The notes beneath the pieces are model-generated. The model worked only from the letters and a program-made list of their open reading frames with translations. It did not search any database and had not been told where the DNA came from. DNA of 64,000 nucleotides, from positions 7,002,046-7,066,045 of the forward strand of contig JAKZAP010000016.1 of assembly GCA_023053575.1 (NCBI GenBank), given 5' to 3'. Shown here one piece after another: positions 42,685 through 52,697 of the stretch (its first letter is position 1; each line of letters begins with the position of its first letter). Source of the DNA: Branchinecta lynchi. Taxonomy: Eukaryota; Arthropoda; Branchiopoda; Anostraca; Branchinectidae. The translations under genes and the position numbers were made by a program.

Positions 42685-44033
42685 GAAACTGAAAACAAGA
42701 GCTGGAAGCTCATATGGCACTTGCAAGACTGGGTCAGAGGATGAAAGTAGGAATTCGTCAATTCGTGGGTTTGTTGTGATTGAATGTGTGTAGTTCTGGT
42801 CCTTGTTCTTCCTACCAAGTTTCATCCGAATCGCTGATCTCTAAGCGTGTCACAAGATTTCCGCCCCCCCCCCATTCATCGGATCCAGTCCGGACTTAAA
42901 ATGGGATATCCGAGACACGATGTCTTTCCAAATATCAAGTTTCGTTAAGATCCGACCACTCGTTCAAAAGTTATACATACATCAAGAGTCCAGATTCCCA
43001 CTCCCTCAACAAGTTTTCTAAGCCAGTAAGGTCAAGTCTCTAATGTTTAAGCCAAGTTTCATCGTCCTAGCATATCTGGAAATACCTTAACTCGCGATAA
43101 CCGGAATTCCGGACTCGCTCCTGTAACTACTCCCACAGTGCCCAAATCCGATCCGGTTCTATCACTGATGTATCCAGTTATTGTGCTTGTCCTTCCCACC
43201 AAGTTTCATCCCAATCGCTCGACTCTAAGCGTGTCACAAGATTTCCGGTTCCCCCCTCCGACTCTCCCCCCACATTTATCGGATCCGGTCCGGACTTTAA
43301 ATGGGTCACCCAAGACACGAGGTATTCCCAATATCAAGTTTCGTTCAGGTCCGATCACCCGTTCCAAAGCTGTACACTTCTCAAGATTCCGGATTCCCTT
43401 CCTCCAGCCCTCCCCCCCCCCCGCGGTGGTCAGATCGGGAAGTTGACTATTTCCAGGTTGATCTGGTCGGATCCCTGACTTGCCTGCCAAGTTTCTTTGT
43501 CCTAGCCCACGTGGAAGTAACTTAACTCCATTATCACCGGAATTCCGGAACCCCCCTCCTCCCCACCCCACCCCACAGTGCACGAATCCGATCCGGTTCT
43601 GTCAGTGATGTATCTAGGTCGTGTGCTTGTTCCTCCAACCAAGTTTCATCCCGATCGCTCCACTCTAAACGTGTCACATGATTTCCGGTTCCCCCCTCCG
43701 ACTCTCCCCCCACATCCATCAGATTTGGTCCGGACTTGAAATGGGACATCTGAGACATGACGTCTTTCCAAATATCAAGTTTGATCAAGATCCGATCACC
43801 GGTTCGAAAGTTATACATGTCACTAAATTCCAGATTCCGGCTGCCCTCCCTCCCCCCACGACGGTCGGATCGGGAAAGTGACTAATTCCAAGTTAGTTTG
43901 ATCGGGTCCCTAATATGCCAGCCAAGTTCCATCGTCCTAGCACATCTGGAAGTACCCTAACTCGCGAACACCGGACTGACCGACGGAAAACTGATCGGTA
44001 TATGGCACTTGGCCGGAAGGCAAGTGCCATAAA
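42685..44033 (+). repeat. HEL-B copy, complete ends
   Basis: It begins acaagagctggaagctcata and tggcacttgcaagac and ends tatggcacttggccggaagg and caagtgccataaaa, a near-perfect terminal hairpin. The interior has tandem units with tccaccaagtttcatcccaa-like and gacatctgagacatgacgtc phrases. The microsatellite is reduced to gaccgacgg. Confidence 0.78.
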
Positions 44034-44049
44034 AAAGAACCGAATTTTG

Positions 44050-44130
44050 TAGGCGCTAGAATGTCACAATTTTGTTGCGGCCAAATGTCACAGGTTCCTT
44101 CAGAGAAAAGTGGCAACACTGCATGCCCAT
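44050..44130 (-). repeat. Fragment shared with 53967-54040
   Basis: The sequence tgtcacaggttccttcagag and aaaagtggcaacactg is the inverse of cagtgttgccacctttctct and gacggaacctgtgacat near 53967. The CAGTGTTGCCA end links it to the hAT-like element at 16781. Confidence 0.6.
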
Positions 44131-44512
44131 ATGAGCGTTTCTCGCGGAAAAACATGTCTGTGCCACAAATTCGACCCACAAGTTGAACCTCGCGGAAATG
44201 TCGTCTTTTTTTTGGCGGTACTTTCAAACGTAAGAAAATAAAATGAAATCTACGCAAATTTCAAAAAAACAGAAATCAGGCTTAAATTCTTAACCTGCTG
44301 TGCTGTCAGGATCCTCAGTTGTCTATTTGCTTCAAAAAGTAGCTAATTTAATTATTTTTTTTAGTTTGCTGCTACATTTGAAATCCCGCCAAATTCAGGC
44401 CACGAAACCGAAAATCATCTCAACAATTCGAGCCACAGAATCTTGTTGGCCGCGGACACACTTGTGGGCCGCACAAACTCCGCGGAAAAACTCGTTTAGA
44501 GCCGAGCCACAA

Positions 44513-45915
44513 CAAGACCAAAGGTTTCGATGGGATCCCAAAAAATCAATATCTGATCCAGACAACTGGGTCTTGTCTTAGCCAGATCCAGTCTTCGCCA
44601 GACTCCTTGAACATTTTTACAATTAAAATTCAGAAACAGATTAAGGCCAAATAGCTAATCACCTGAGAAAACCAAGTTCAGATTTGGATTCAGCATGTGT
44701 GTTTACCCCTATAAGTCATATCTGTTTTGACGAAAACTTCCTGCCACTTCTGCCAATTTCCCGGTTCCGGCCGAACTCCAGAACTACTTGTCCGGCGAAA
44801 AAAGAAAGCTCAAAGACGAAATCAGGGTGTCTTCTTTCCCCAGTAATGAACATCTAATCAACTTCAAATAGAAATTTAGCTTATAACAAATTTTCCGATT
44901 CCAGCCGGATTCCGGTCGAACTATATGTCCGGGTAAAATACGATTGTCACACAGGGACTCGGCATCTCTTCTTACCCCTAAATCGCTTATCTAATCAACT
45001 AGAAATAAAACATTGACTTCCAACAATCTTCCGGTCCTGGCCGGATTCCGGACGAACTACATGTCCGGGTAGAAACTTGTTTTCACATAAGTGTTCAGCA
45101 TGTCTTCTTGCCCTAAATCGAGCATCTAATCAACTCCAAATAAAACTTTTAATTTTGACAAACTTTCCGGTTTGGGCCGGATTCCGGTCGAAATACTTGT
45201 CCGTCGAGAAAATAGTTTTCACCATCGTCTTCAGCATGTCTCCCTACCTCTAAATCGAACATTTAATCAACTTCAAATAAAACTTTTACTTTCAACAAAC
45301 TTTCCGGTTTGGGCCGGATTCCGGGCGAAATACTTGTCCATCGAGAAAATAGTTTTCACCATCGTCTTCAGCATGTCTTCCTACCCCTAAATCGAACATC
45401 TAATCAATTTCAAATAAAACTTTTACTTTCAACAAACTTTCCGGTTTGGGCCAGATTCCGGGCGAAATACTTGTCCGTCGAGAAAATAATTTCCACCATC
45501 GTCTTCAGCATGTCTTCCTACCCCTAAATCGAACATCTAATCAACTTCAAATAAAACTTTTACTTTCAACAAACTTTCCGGTTTTGGCCAGATTCCGGGC
45601 GAACTACTTGTCCGATGACAAAATGGTTTTCACCATCGTGTTCAGCATGTCTTCTTACCCCATAATCGACTATCACATTAGCTGTTTCAAAATATTTTGT
45701 TTGTCCCTTAATTTGAATCCCCTCCCCCACCCCTAAATGTAGAGCTACAAAGCCCATCTACGAACTTGACTGGTCCGACGACCCAACGAACCCTCACACC
45801 AAGTTTCATCAAAATATCTCATTCCCTTCGAGAGTTATCGTGCTTACAGACGGACGGACGGACGGACAACTTTTGCGATGTCATAGGTATCCCTCCACTT
45901 ACGTTTTGGGATCCC
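44513..45915 (+). mobile_element. HEL-A copy 7, longest array
   Basis: The head CAAGACCAAAGGTTTCGATG and the tail cacttacgttttgggatccc are complete. At least four adjacent units of exactly 137 bp are visible (equivalent points at 45172, 45309 and 45446, then about 45583), each with actttccggtttgggccgga and tcttcagcatgtcttcctac. The copy is about 274 bp longer than copy 3 at 18102. Frames reading MGRIPVEILVRRENS and onward repeat every unit because 137 is not a multiple of three but each frame restarts. They are not genes. Confidence 0.92.
45172..45720 (+). repeat. 137-bp tandem array inside HEL-A copy 7
   Basis: The adjacent units differ at only a few positions. Each carries the self-complementary core ccggtttgggccggattccg. 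The last unit has cgatgacaaaatggttttca in place of cgtcgagaaaatagttttca and is the same type as the last unit of copy 3. Confidence 0.92.
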
Positions 45916-46224
45916 AAAAACATTGTCGGAGCAGAAAACGCCTCATGATTAGGTTATATCTAGGATTTTCCTTTTTTTGTTGTTTTTATTGTTTTTTTGT
46001 TGTTGTTGTTGTTTTTTCTTGTCCGTGATTTTGCTTTTGTGATAGTCATTATGGCTAGTTGGCTTTTTGCAATAAATATCATATCATATAAAACCAAGAA
46101 CGTATCAATGCACAACCTTGAGTGAGAACACTCATTTAAGTAAACATAAAAGTCAAAATAAAGCCACAAATTATTATTCTTTAGAAGCTTATGCATTCTG
46201 TTCTGCTCAATTTCTTCTTCGTGC

Positions 46225-47153
46225 TTTTGTGGCCAGGTTATAAGTTTGTTAAAAGTAAAAGTTTTATTTGAAGTTGATTGGTTGTTCGATTGAGAGGTAA
46301 GAAGACATGCTGAACACGATGGTGAAAAACATTTTCTCGCCGGGCAAGTAGTTCGCCCGGAATCCGGCCAAAACCAGAAAATTGTTAAAAGTATTTGTAG
46401 TTGATTAGATATCCGATTTAGGGGTAAGAAGAGATGCTGAATCCGTGTATGACAATCATTTCTTAGCCGGACATATAGTTCGCCCGGAATCCGGCTGGAA
46501 CCGGACTATTTGTTATAAGTTAAATTGTAATTTGAAGTTGATTAGACGTTCGGTTCAGTGATAGGAAGGCATGCTGAACACGATGGTAAAAACCATTTTC
46601 TTGCCGGGCAAGTAGTTCGCCCGGAATCCGGCCAAAACCGGAAAATTGTTAAAAGTATTTGTAGTTGATTAGACATCCGATTTAGGGGTAAGACGAGATG
46701 CTGAATCCGTGTATGACAATAATTTTTTACCCGGACATATAGTTCGCCCGGAATCCGGCTGGAACCGGAGAATTTGACAAGTTAAATTTAAATTTTAAGT
46801 TGATTAGATGTCCGATATAGGGGGAAGAAGATACGCTGAGTTCGTTTTTTAGCTTTCTTTTTTTTGCCGGACAGGTAGTTCCGAAATCCGGCCGAAACCG
46901 GGAAATTGGCAGAAGTAAGGCAGGAAGTTTTTGTCAAAACATACATTACTTATAGGGGTAAACACAAACATGCTGAATCAATATCTGAACTTGGTTTTCT
47001 CAGATGATTAGCTTTTTGGCCTTAATCTGTTTCTCAATTTTAATAGTAAAAATGTTCAAGGAGTCGGGCGAAGACTGGATCTGGCGAAGACAAGACCCAA
47101 TTGTCTGGATCAAATATTGAATTTTTGGGATCCCATCGAAACCTTTGGTCTTC
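46225..47153 (-). mobile_element. HEL-A copy 8, tail missing
   Basis: Reverse units (ttcgcccggaatccggccaa, gtaagaagacatgctgaaca) run from 46225 and end with the full head gggatcccatcgaaaccttt and ggtcttc at 47153. The tail with microsatellite and GGGATCCC end is absent. The two blocks at 46260-46550 and 46500-46790 repeat each other as a two-unit period. Confidence 0.83.
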
Positions 47154-47159
47154 TTCGAA

Positions 47160-47405
47160 ATGGCGGGTTACAAATAAATTACTTACTTACTTAAAGCGTT
47201 TTTCCGCGATCCCACAGAATGTTTCTGGCTCGAAAAGAGTGTTTAAGCGGTCGCTACTGTGGCCGACAAGTGTTTCCAAATGTAATTTTAGTGAATGTAA
47301 AATTATATATTGTATTTGTTGTGTTTTATCTAATTCTTTTATTTTATTTTACATACTCCGCTTTTCAAATGGCGGGTCAGAAATAAATTACTTACGTACT
47401 TACTT
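47160..47405 (+). repeat. Two retroposon tails of the TTAC family
   Basis: aaatggcgggttacaaataa with attacttacttacttaa (47160-47196) and caaatggcgggtcagaaata with aattacttacgtacttactt (47365-47405) match the ends of 8357-8520 and 21868-22037. Between them is a body with no recognised coding frame. Confidence 0.7.
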
Positions 47406-47949
47406 GCTGTCGAGGGATTTTCGATTTTAGGGCTTGAATTTGGCGGGAAATTCCAATTTAGCTACATGTTCAAATAATACAATTAGCTACTTTATCAAGG
47501 AAGACAGACCTGCAACTGAGGGTCCTTCTAGTAGAGAACAGTAAGGACGTAAGCCTTAAGTTATGTTTATTAAGTTTCCATCTGGATTTTATCCATTTGT
47601 TTCATCATATTGTCTATTTTTTTGCGGTAATTTCATAATTACCGCAACAAAAATAGACAAAACTGCTTTTCCGCGAGGCCAAACCTGGGGGGTCGAGTGT
47701 GTGGCGCGCAATTCTGCCTTCCGCGACAAAGACTCAGAAATGTGTCATAAAAAATGCTAATAGTAGCATGGAGTAGAATGCAGTAACACGGTCGCATAAT
47801 TTCGTACTGCATGCTACTTTTTCGTACAACTTCATACTACTATTTTGAGAATAGGTTTTCATCGGGTTTATGTCAAAAGAAAACCAAGTATTACAGTTGG
47901 ATTTCGTCTGCGATGGTGCCGAATCAATACAGGAGATTACAAACCTTCC

Positions 47950-48146
47950 CGAGGGGTTGCCCACTCTCGACTTTGATGAACAGCAGGTGTTCGGTCCCGG
48001 CACCGGTTGCCATGCGTTATAATATTAAAGTCAGCATGTTGCAAGATGAATCGCTTAATTTATGGTCGGCACTGCTTGTTTCTGTCGGTACTGAGCCGGT
48101 GCTGGCTAAGGGTGTACAACAAATGCCAGGAACGGGTAACCCCTCG
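47950..48146. mobile_element. CGAGGGGTT-family MITE, 197 bp
   Basis: The ends CGAGGGGTTGCCCACTCTCG and gaacgggtaacccctcg are present. The interior is an imperfect palindrome with ggtcccggcaccggttgcca and gtcggtactgagccggtgct. The flanks aaccttcc and gaggttcc share only five of eight bases, so the target duplication has decayed or an end has shifted. Confidence 0.72.
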
Positions 48147-48197
48147 GAGGTTCCACTGAACACGGCAAATGCGCTGGAAAATTCGCATCCCTTCCAC

Positions 48198-48431
48198 CAG
48201 AGGCGTCATGTATGGGGAGGGGGGGCCGGGGGGGGGGAGGGGGGGGGCAAATGTTGTCGGCGACGCGATTTCTCGAGATTTTCCTTTAAACAGTCGATTT
48301 TTTCTTAAAAACAAAAATGAGTCAAATTTTCTTAAAAATAGTTGGTTTGAAACAGGTGCTAAGAACGACTAGTCAGTCAGGAATTATCCCCCCCCCCACA
48401 CACACACAGATTTTGGCTAGTTAGGCCTCTG
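48198..48431. mobile_element. hAT-like MITE with CAGAGGCGT ends
   Basis: The left end CAGAGGCGTCATGTATGGGG is followed by long G runs and ggcaaatgttgtcggcg. The right end is attttggctagttaggcctctg. It belongs with 24606, 49190 and 50869. The flanks show no clear duplication. Confidence 0.65.
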
Positions 48432-48667
48432 CCGCCAATTCAGAGTTTTACTTACTTGCCATGTATTCTGGAGCTTTTCTCGGCAGGAAGTCTCGTAAAG
48501 TTCTCATCGATCGTGTTCATTCGTGTCTTGCGGTCGCTTACCATTGGTAGTTGCGCGGCCGCCACTAGGCTGCGCCCTAGTCGGCTCCGGTCCATTCTAG
48601 GTCAAACCTAGAAGTACATAATCCAGTTCATCTTCTCTTTGGGGTAAATACAGGTCAGTAAAAAATT

Positions 48668-48975
48668 AAAGATCACATCGTTAAAGGACCTGTCTTAACT
48701 ATAATACTAATGCAACCTACTTCCATAATCACTCCTTATATTTCTAACCCGGAGACCCCAATTTCGCACGGTACATTCTAACCCCTCTAACAAAACAACG
48801 ATGATTTTCTCACTTGCCGTGTTTTACTACCTTAGATGTGTATCATGCTATGGACGGTTGTCTGCGAGAAATTTTTCCGTCAGAAAAACCGGTTATGTAA
48901 ATTGTTTCCCTGTTTTCGCTACAAGTCAACGGGTCTCGAAAAAGGCTTAAAACAGACAAAATCGTGGGTTAAGCA
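48668..48975 (-). repeat. REP10 copy without insertion (empty HEL-A site)
   Basis: Read in reverse, it matches 52698-53866 on both sides of the HEL-A copy there. Shared phrases include gttttaagcct, gggaaacaatttacataacc, ctcgcagacaaccgtc, aaaacacggcaagtgagaaa and ggggttagaatgtaccg. The site corresponding to the insertion is the A run at 48884-48888 (cagaaaaaccgg). Confidence 0.87.
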
Positions 48976-49189
48976 CATCATAGTTTTAAAGTATTCGAAT
49001 ATCTTAAAATACTGTAAATTGAAGAGTAAATACTGTGGGGTCCTTTAAGACAAAGGAGGCATATGTTTGCAATGCTATTCAAAAATAATAGCATCCAACC
49101 TACACCGAGACATTTGCACGAATTCGTCGGAAAACAGTTGCCGATATACAATCCCGAAATAAAAAAATTATAGCCTGCGCAGTTGTATG

Positions 49190-49510
49190 CAGGGGCGTCA
49201 CCCCCCCCCCCCCCCCCCCCAATGCTGTCGGCCAGTCGTTAAAAAATAACCGAGCCGGCGCGAAGCACCGCGATTTTTCGTCAAAAGAGTAGAGTTTTTT
49301 CATGAAAACAGTCGGTTTTTGAATTTTCGTCAAAATAGTTGGTTTTTCCCAAAATCAGTGGATTTTTCTGAAAATCAGCCGACTTTTTTTCAAAAATATC
49401 TTGCTGAAAACAGTCGTTTTTTCTGCAAAAAAAGTCGCAAATTAGCAGCCAGTCGGTAAATGCCTCGTCCCCCCCCCCCCCCCCAAACATTTTGGCTAGT
49501 GACGCCTCTG
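49190..49510. mobile_element. hAT-like MITE with CAGGGGCGTCA / TGACGCCTCTG ends
   Basis: The left cagggggcgtcac-type end is followed by a 20-base C run. The right ccaaacattttggctagtga then cgcctctg is preceded by a C run at 49470-49484. The interior repeats 'aaaacagtcg' and 'gtcgg' phrases seen in 24606 and 48198. No clear target duplication is present. Confidence 0.65.
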
Positions 49511-49905
49511 ACATAGATTAAATTATTATCTACTTTTTTATAAATAAGTTATGATCGCAAAAACCGCAGGTGTTAGGACACATTGCCAATCCCTCATGCT
49601 TGGAATGAATATTTCAGATCTTTGAAGACTACGCTAGGGGTTGGCAAGTCAATTTTTGGTTCTGCAACCAACGATCAGTGTCCTACCCAGCCTAAGCCTA
49701 ACCAACGCTAACTCAACGGAGTCAGTTACAGACGGAATCATTGGCTCACTTGCTAGTTTCACCCTCCAATGCTTTATTTTGTTTCTTTGATCACGCACTA
49801 TTACTATTTTCATTCCGACCAAGCTGACTGAATCATATTGACAGGGTTAATAATATAATTGCAATAATAAGGCTTTCGCCTCTATAAATTTCTCGGGACA
49901 CTTTA
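49511..49905. other. Unassigned sequence
   Basis: No recognisable gene or repeat terminus. Confidence 0.35.
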
Positions 49906-49907
49906 TA

Positions 49908-50110
49908 GACTAAATTGAATTTCAGCCAGGTGGTAGTCGACACCTGCTTTGAATTGGTTGATATTTTCGGCATTTACAACACTTTCTGGGAGATTATTCC
50001 AACATTCTACTATTCGGTTTCTAAAGCTCCATTTTCCGATGTCTTTTCGGGACTTCTTACCACTCAGTTTCAAGTTGTGTCCTCTGAGACCGTTATGGTT
50101 GAAGGTGTTG
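49908..50110 (-). pseudogene. C-terminal end of a non-LTR retrotransposon protein
   Basis: The minus strand reads GLRGHNLKLSGKKSRKDIGK and WSFRNRIVECWNNLPESVVN then AENINQFKAGVDYHL, the standard last segment of many LINE reverse transcriptase proteins (RGHxLKL...RxVxxWNxLPxxVVxAxxxxxFKxxLDxxL). A plus-strand retroposon end follows at 50130-50493, with a T run of about 31 at 50398-50428 and an attaattgattg tail. Confidence 0.7.
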
Positions 50111-50129
50111 AAGGTTAAACCCTGTGCCC

Positions 50130-50394
50130 CATATATTTTCTGCTTTTAATAAGACAAATTTTCACCGGATCTATTTTAAGTTTGCCAAGTATCTGCTGCA
50201 TTTGCCCCCTTGGACCAGTAATTCTTTCTTGGCGCAGAAATTTCATCTTGTTCTGCCTGCTAAGATTATTGATAAAAGAGTAGAAGCGTTCAAATCTTCC
50301 GCTAGTAAACCGGACCACAAGGTGTCTTCCCTCTTCGTGTAATCCGTAGTTATGTTTGTGCTGTGTTTAGTGTTAAGTTTTGCTACGTGCGTTG

Positions 50395-50428
<34 letters not shown>

Positions 50429-50493
50429 CCGTCACAAGGGCTACACGACCTCCATTATTTCTCTTGATGGGTAATAAATAGATTAATTGATTG
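50130..50493 (+). repeat. Retroposon 3' end with poly-T run and TTGATTG tail
   Basis: A frame closing at 50342 is followed by noncoding sequence, a homopolymer T run, gatgggtaataaatagatta and attgattg. Similar TTGA-repeat tails lie at 58190-58222 (plus) and 59842-59865 (minus). Confidence 0.5.
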
Positions 50494-50620
50494 AAACGGA
50501 TACGTCACCTGAATTTTATTAGAGCGATATTTCGGCCCTTCTTGGCAAGGTCTTCTTCAGACTCTTCAGCTTCAGGCTCTTGAATAAAATTCCGCTGACG
50601 TATCCGTTTAGCACTGTAAA
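50494..50620. mobile_element. REP4 palindrome, short copy
   Basis: gaaacggatacgtcacctga and attttattagagcgatattt are mirrored by gaataaaattccgctgacgt and atccgtttagcactgta. The centre differs from the copy at 24884, with a smaller loop. Confidence 0.75.
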
Positions 50621-50868
50621 CGCCTTAGTTCTTTTCACAATTAGTAGACAAGCTGATTAGGAAAGACTGTCTTATTCAGAATCAGATTCACAGATGTCAC
50701 ACAAGCGAAAAACATTTTTTTTAAAGAAAGAGCTTTTCGCCGTTTTTCCCGCAATGCTCCTTGTTCCACTTTTGCAACCTATCACAATTTACAAAAGTCC
50801 AATGGAACAAATAAATCCTATTATATTATTACTGTGTATTTGGTATTACATTACACAGAAGCCGACTG

Positions 50869-52640
50869 CAGGGGCGTCACTAGCCTTTTACCTTTGGGGG
50901 GGGGGGGGACGTCCGGTTTGTGCCGACGGACTCAAAAATGTGCCGACAAAACGCGCCGCTGCCGCTCAGCGGCAACGGCGCACATTTCCCGCCAGCACAA
51001 TAGAACCGGAGTAAAACTAACTATAATGCATCCGTAGAGATTATTCCTTTGATGTAATTTCGTATGTTAAAGTTCACATACCTTGTTTTTCATTTTAGCT
51101 TTCGCTAAAATGCGAAGCTTCCAACGACTGTACCAAGAACAAGTTAAACTAAGCGCCGCAGGCTAAATTTTTTAAATCTGCCTCTTTCCGGAAGAATATA
51201 GCTATACCTACCATACAAGTTCTAGCTTTTAACGTGTTTCTGACCCCCACGCATTTCAATCCTAAAACGCCAATTAAATGAAACACCGTTCTTCCAATCA
51301 AAGAGTACTACAAAATGCGCCGCAGGCGAAATTTTGTGTATTTCGTGTTTTAAAGTTCTCATGCTGTTCATTTTAGCTTTCGCTAAAAAGCGGTGCTTCT
51401 AACGACTATACCAAGACAAGATAAACCAAGCGCCACAGGCGAAATTTTTTTAATCTGCTTTTTTCTGAAAAAGTTTAGCTATAGTGCTATACAATTTCCG
51501 ACTTTTAACGTGTTTCAAACCCCAAGACTTTGTATCTTAACGAAAACTAAATGATACATCGTTCTTCCAAAGAGTGAATACTACAAAATGCGCCGTTGAG
51601 GTTGTTCCCTGATGTAACTAATATATTTAAATTCACATTTTCGGCTTTTCGATCAAGCTTTCGCTATAAAAGCAAAGCTTCCAATGACTGTACCCCAGCT
51701 GAATTAAGCAACGCCGCCAAAAAAATTTTAAATCTGAATTTTTCCCGGAAAAATTTGCGCCCTACAAATGTTTACAGAATTTGATTTCTTACGTATAAAA
51801 ATACCCGATGTGCCGACAAGAATACCGACACCCGACAAAAGCATTCAGAATTCTTTTGCCCGACAATACTGTAAAGAATTAAATTTTTTACGTGTAAATA
51901 GAAGCCGATGTACCGACCAGACTTGAAGTTCGGCATGCGCCCGATAAAAATTCACAGAATTTGATTTTTTTTTTTTTTTTTAAAGAACCCGATGCGCCGA
52001 CGAGAATACCGACGCCCTGTGTTTTGCTCGACTAGACTGTACAGAACTTGATTTCTTAAGTGTAAAAATAACCCCTTGTGTTGATGAGATTTGAACTTCC
52101 CGAGTGCGCCCAACAGGGTTTGCAAAATTGAATTTCTTAAGTATAAGTAGAACCCGATGTGCCGATGAGTCGACAGACGCCCGACAAAAGCATACAAAGT
52201 TTATTTCTTCTGGATTTCCTTAAGTATAAAAAGAACCCAATGTGCCGACGAAAATACCGAGGCACGACAAAAGCATGCAGAATTCAATTTCATCAGTGTT
52301 TTGCCCGAAAAGTGTTTGCAGGATTTCTTTCTTGCGCAAAAAGAACCCGATGTGCCGACGAGTCAACCGACGTCCGACAAAAACATAACAAATTTATTTC
52401 TTCTGGATTCCTTATGTACAAACAAAACCATGTGCTGGCAAGAATACCAAGGCACGACAAAAGCATGCGGAATTCGATTTCTTCAGTGTTTTGCCCAACA
52501 AATATTTGCAGGATTTCATTTCTCGCGTATAAAAAGAACCCGATGTGCCGACGAGTCGACGACGCCTGACAAAAGCACACACAATTGTATTTCTTTTGTG
52601 TTCGCCGGCGCTTCGCGCCGACAAACAAGCTGCGGTGACG
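50869..52640. repeat. hAT-type end followed by two tandem arrays
   Basis: The left end CAGGGGCGTCACTAGCC with a G run at 50897-50909 matches the hAT-like family, but no matching right end was found. Array 1 (about 51050-51780) has three units of roughly 250 bp with agctttcgctaaaaa, aacgactgtaccaa and caaaatgcgccg. Array 2 (51800-52610) has nine units of about 80-110 bp built on aacccgatgtgccgacgag and cgacaaaagca. Near its end cggcgcttcgcgccg forms a small palindrome. Confidence 0.7.
51800..52610. repeat. Array of nine GCCGACGAG units with a higher-order period
   Basis: Unit starts fall near 51803, 51903, 51987, 52069, 52150, 52235, 52345, 52428 and 52537. The last four alternate two types, so 52235 pairs with 52428 and 52345 with 52537, giving a higher-order repeat of about 192 bp. 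Confidence 0.75.
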
Positions 52641-52697
52641 CAACCTAGAGCTTACGCAGACAAATAAAACGCTTCAAACTAGGCTGTCCTTTCTAGA

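Noticed and set aside
42370..42825. 151-codon minus frame
   Set aside because: It runs across the HEL-B boundary and contains the hairpin start in translation, so it is chance openness.
45172..45736. Repeated reading frames of the type MGRIPVEILVRRENS in HEL-A copies
   Set aside because: They recur once per 137-bp unit on both strands, restart each time, and depend only on the repeat sequence. They are not evidence of a protein.
47811..48308. 165-codon plus frame
   Set aside because: It spans a CGAGGGGTT MITE and the G-rich hAT-like end, so it is explained by repeats.
48198..48431. An 8-bp target duplication for this hAT-like MITE
   Set aside because: The flanks ccttccac and ccgccaat agree too poorly to claim.
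52159..52648. Overlapping frames on both strands with repeated CRRRYRG/ADESTD-like phrases
   Set aside because: They mirror the tandem units of the array at 51800-52610 and are not conserved proteins.
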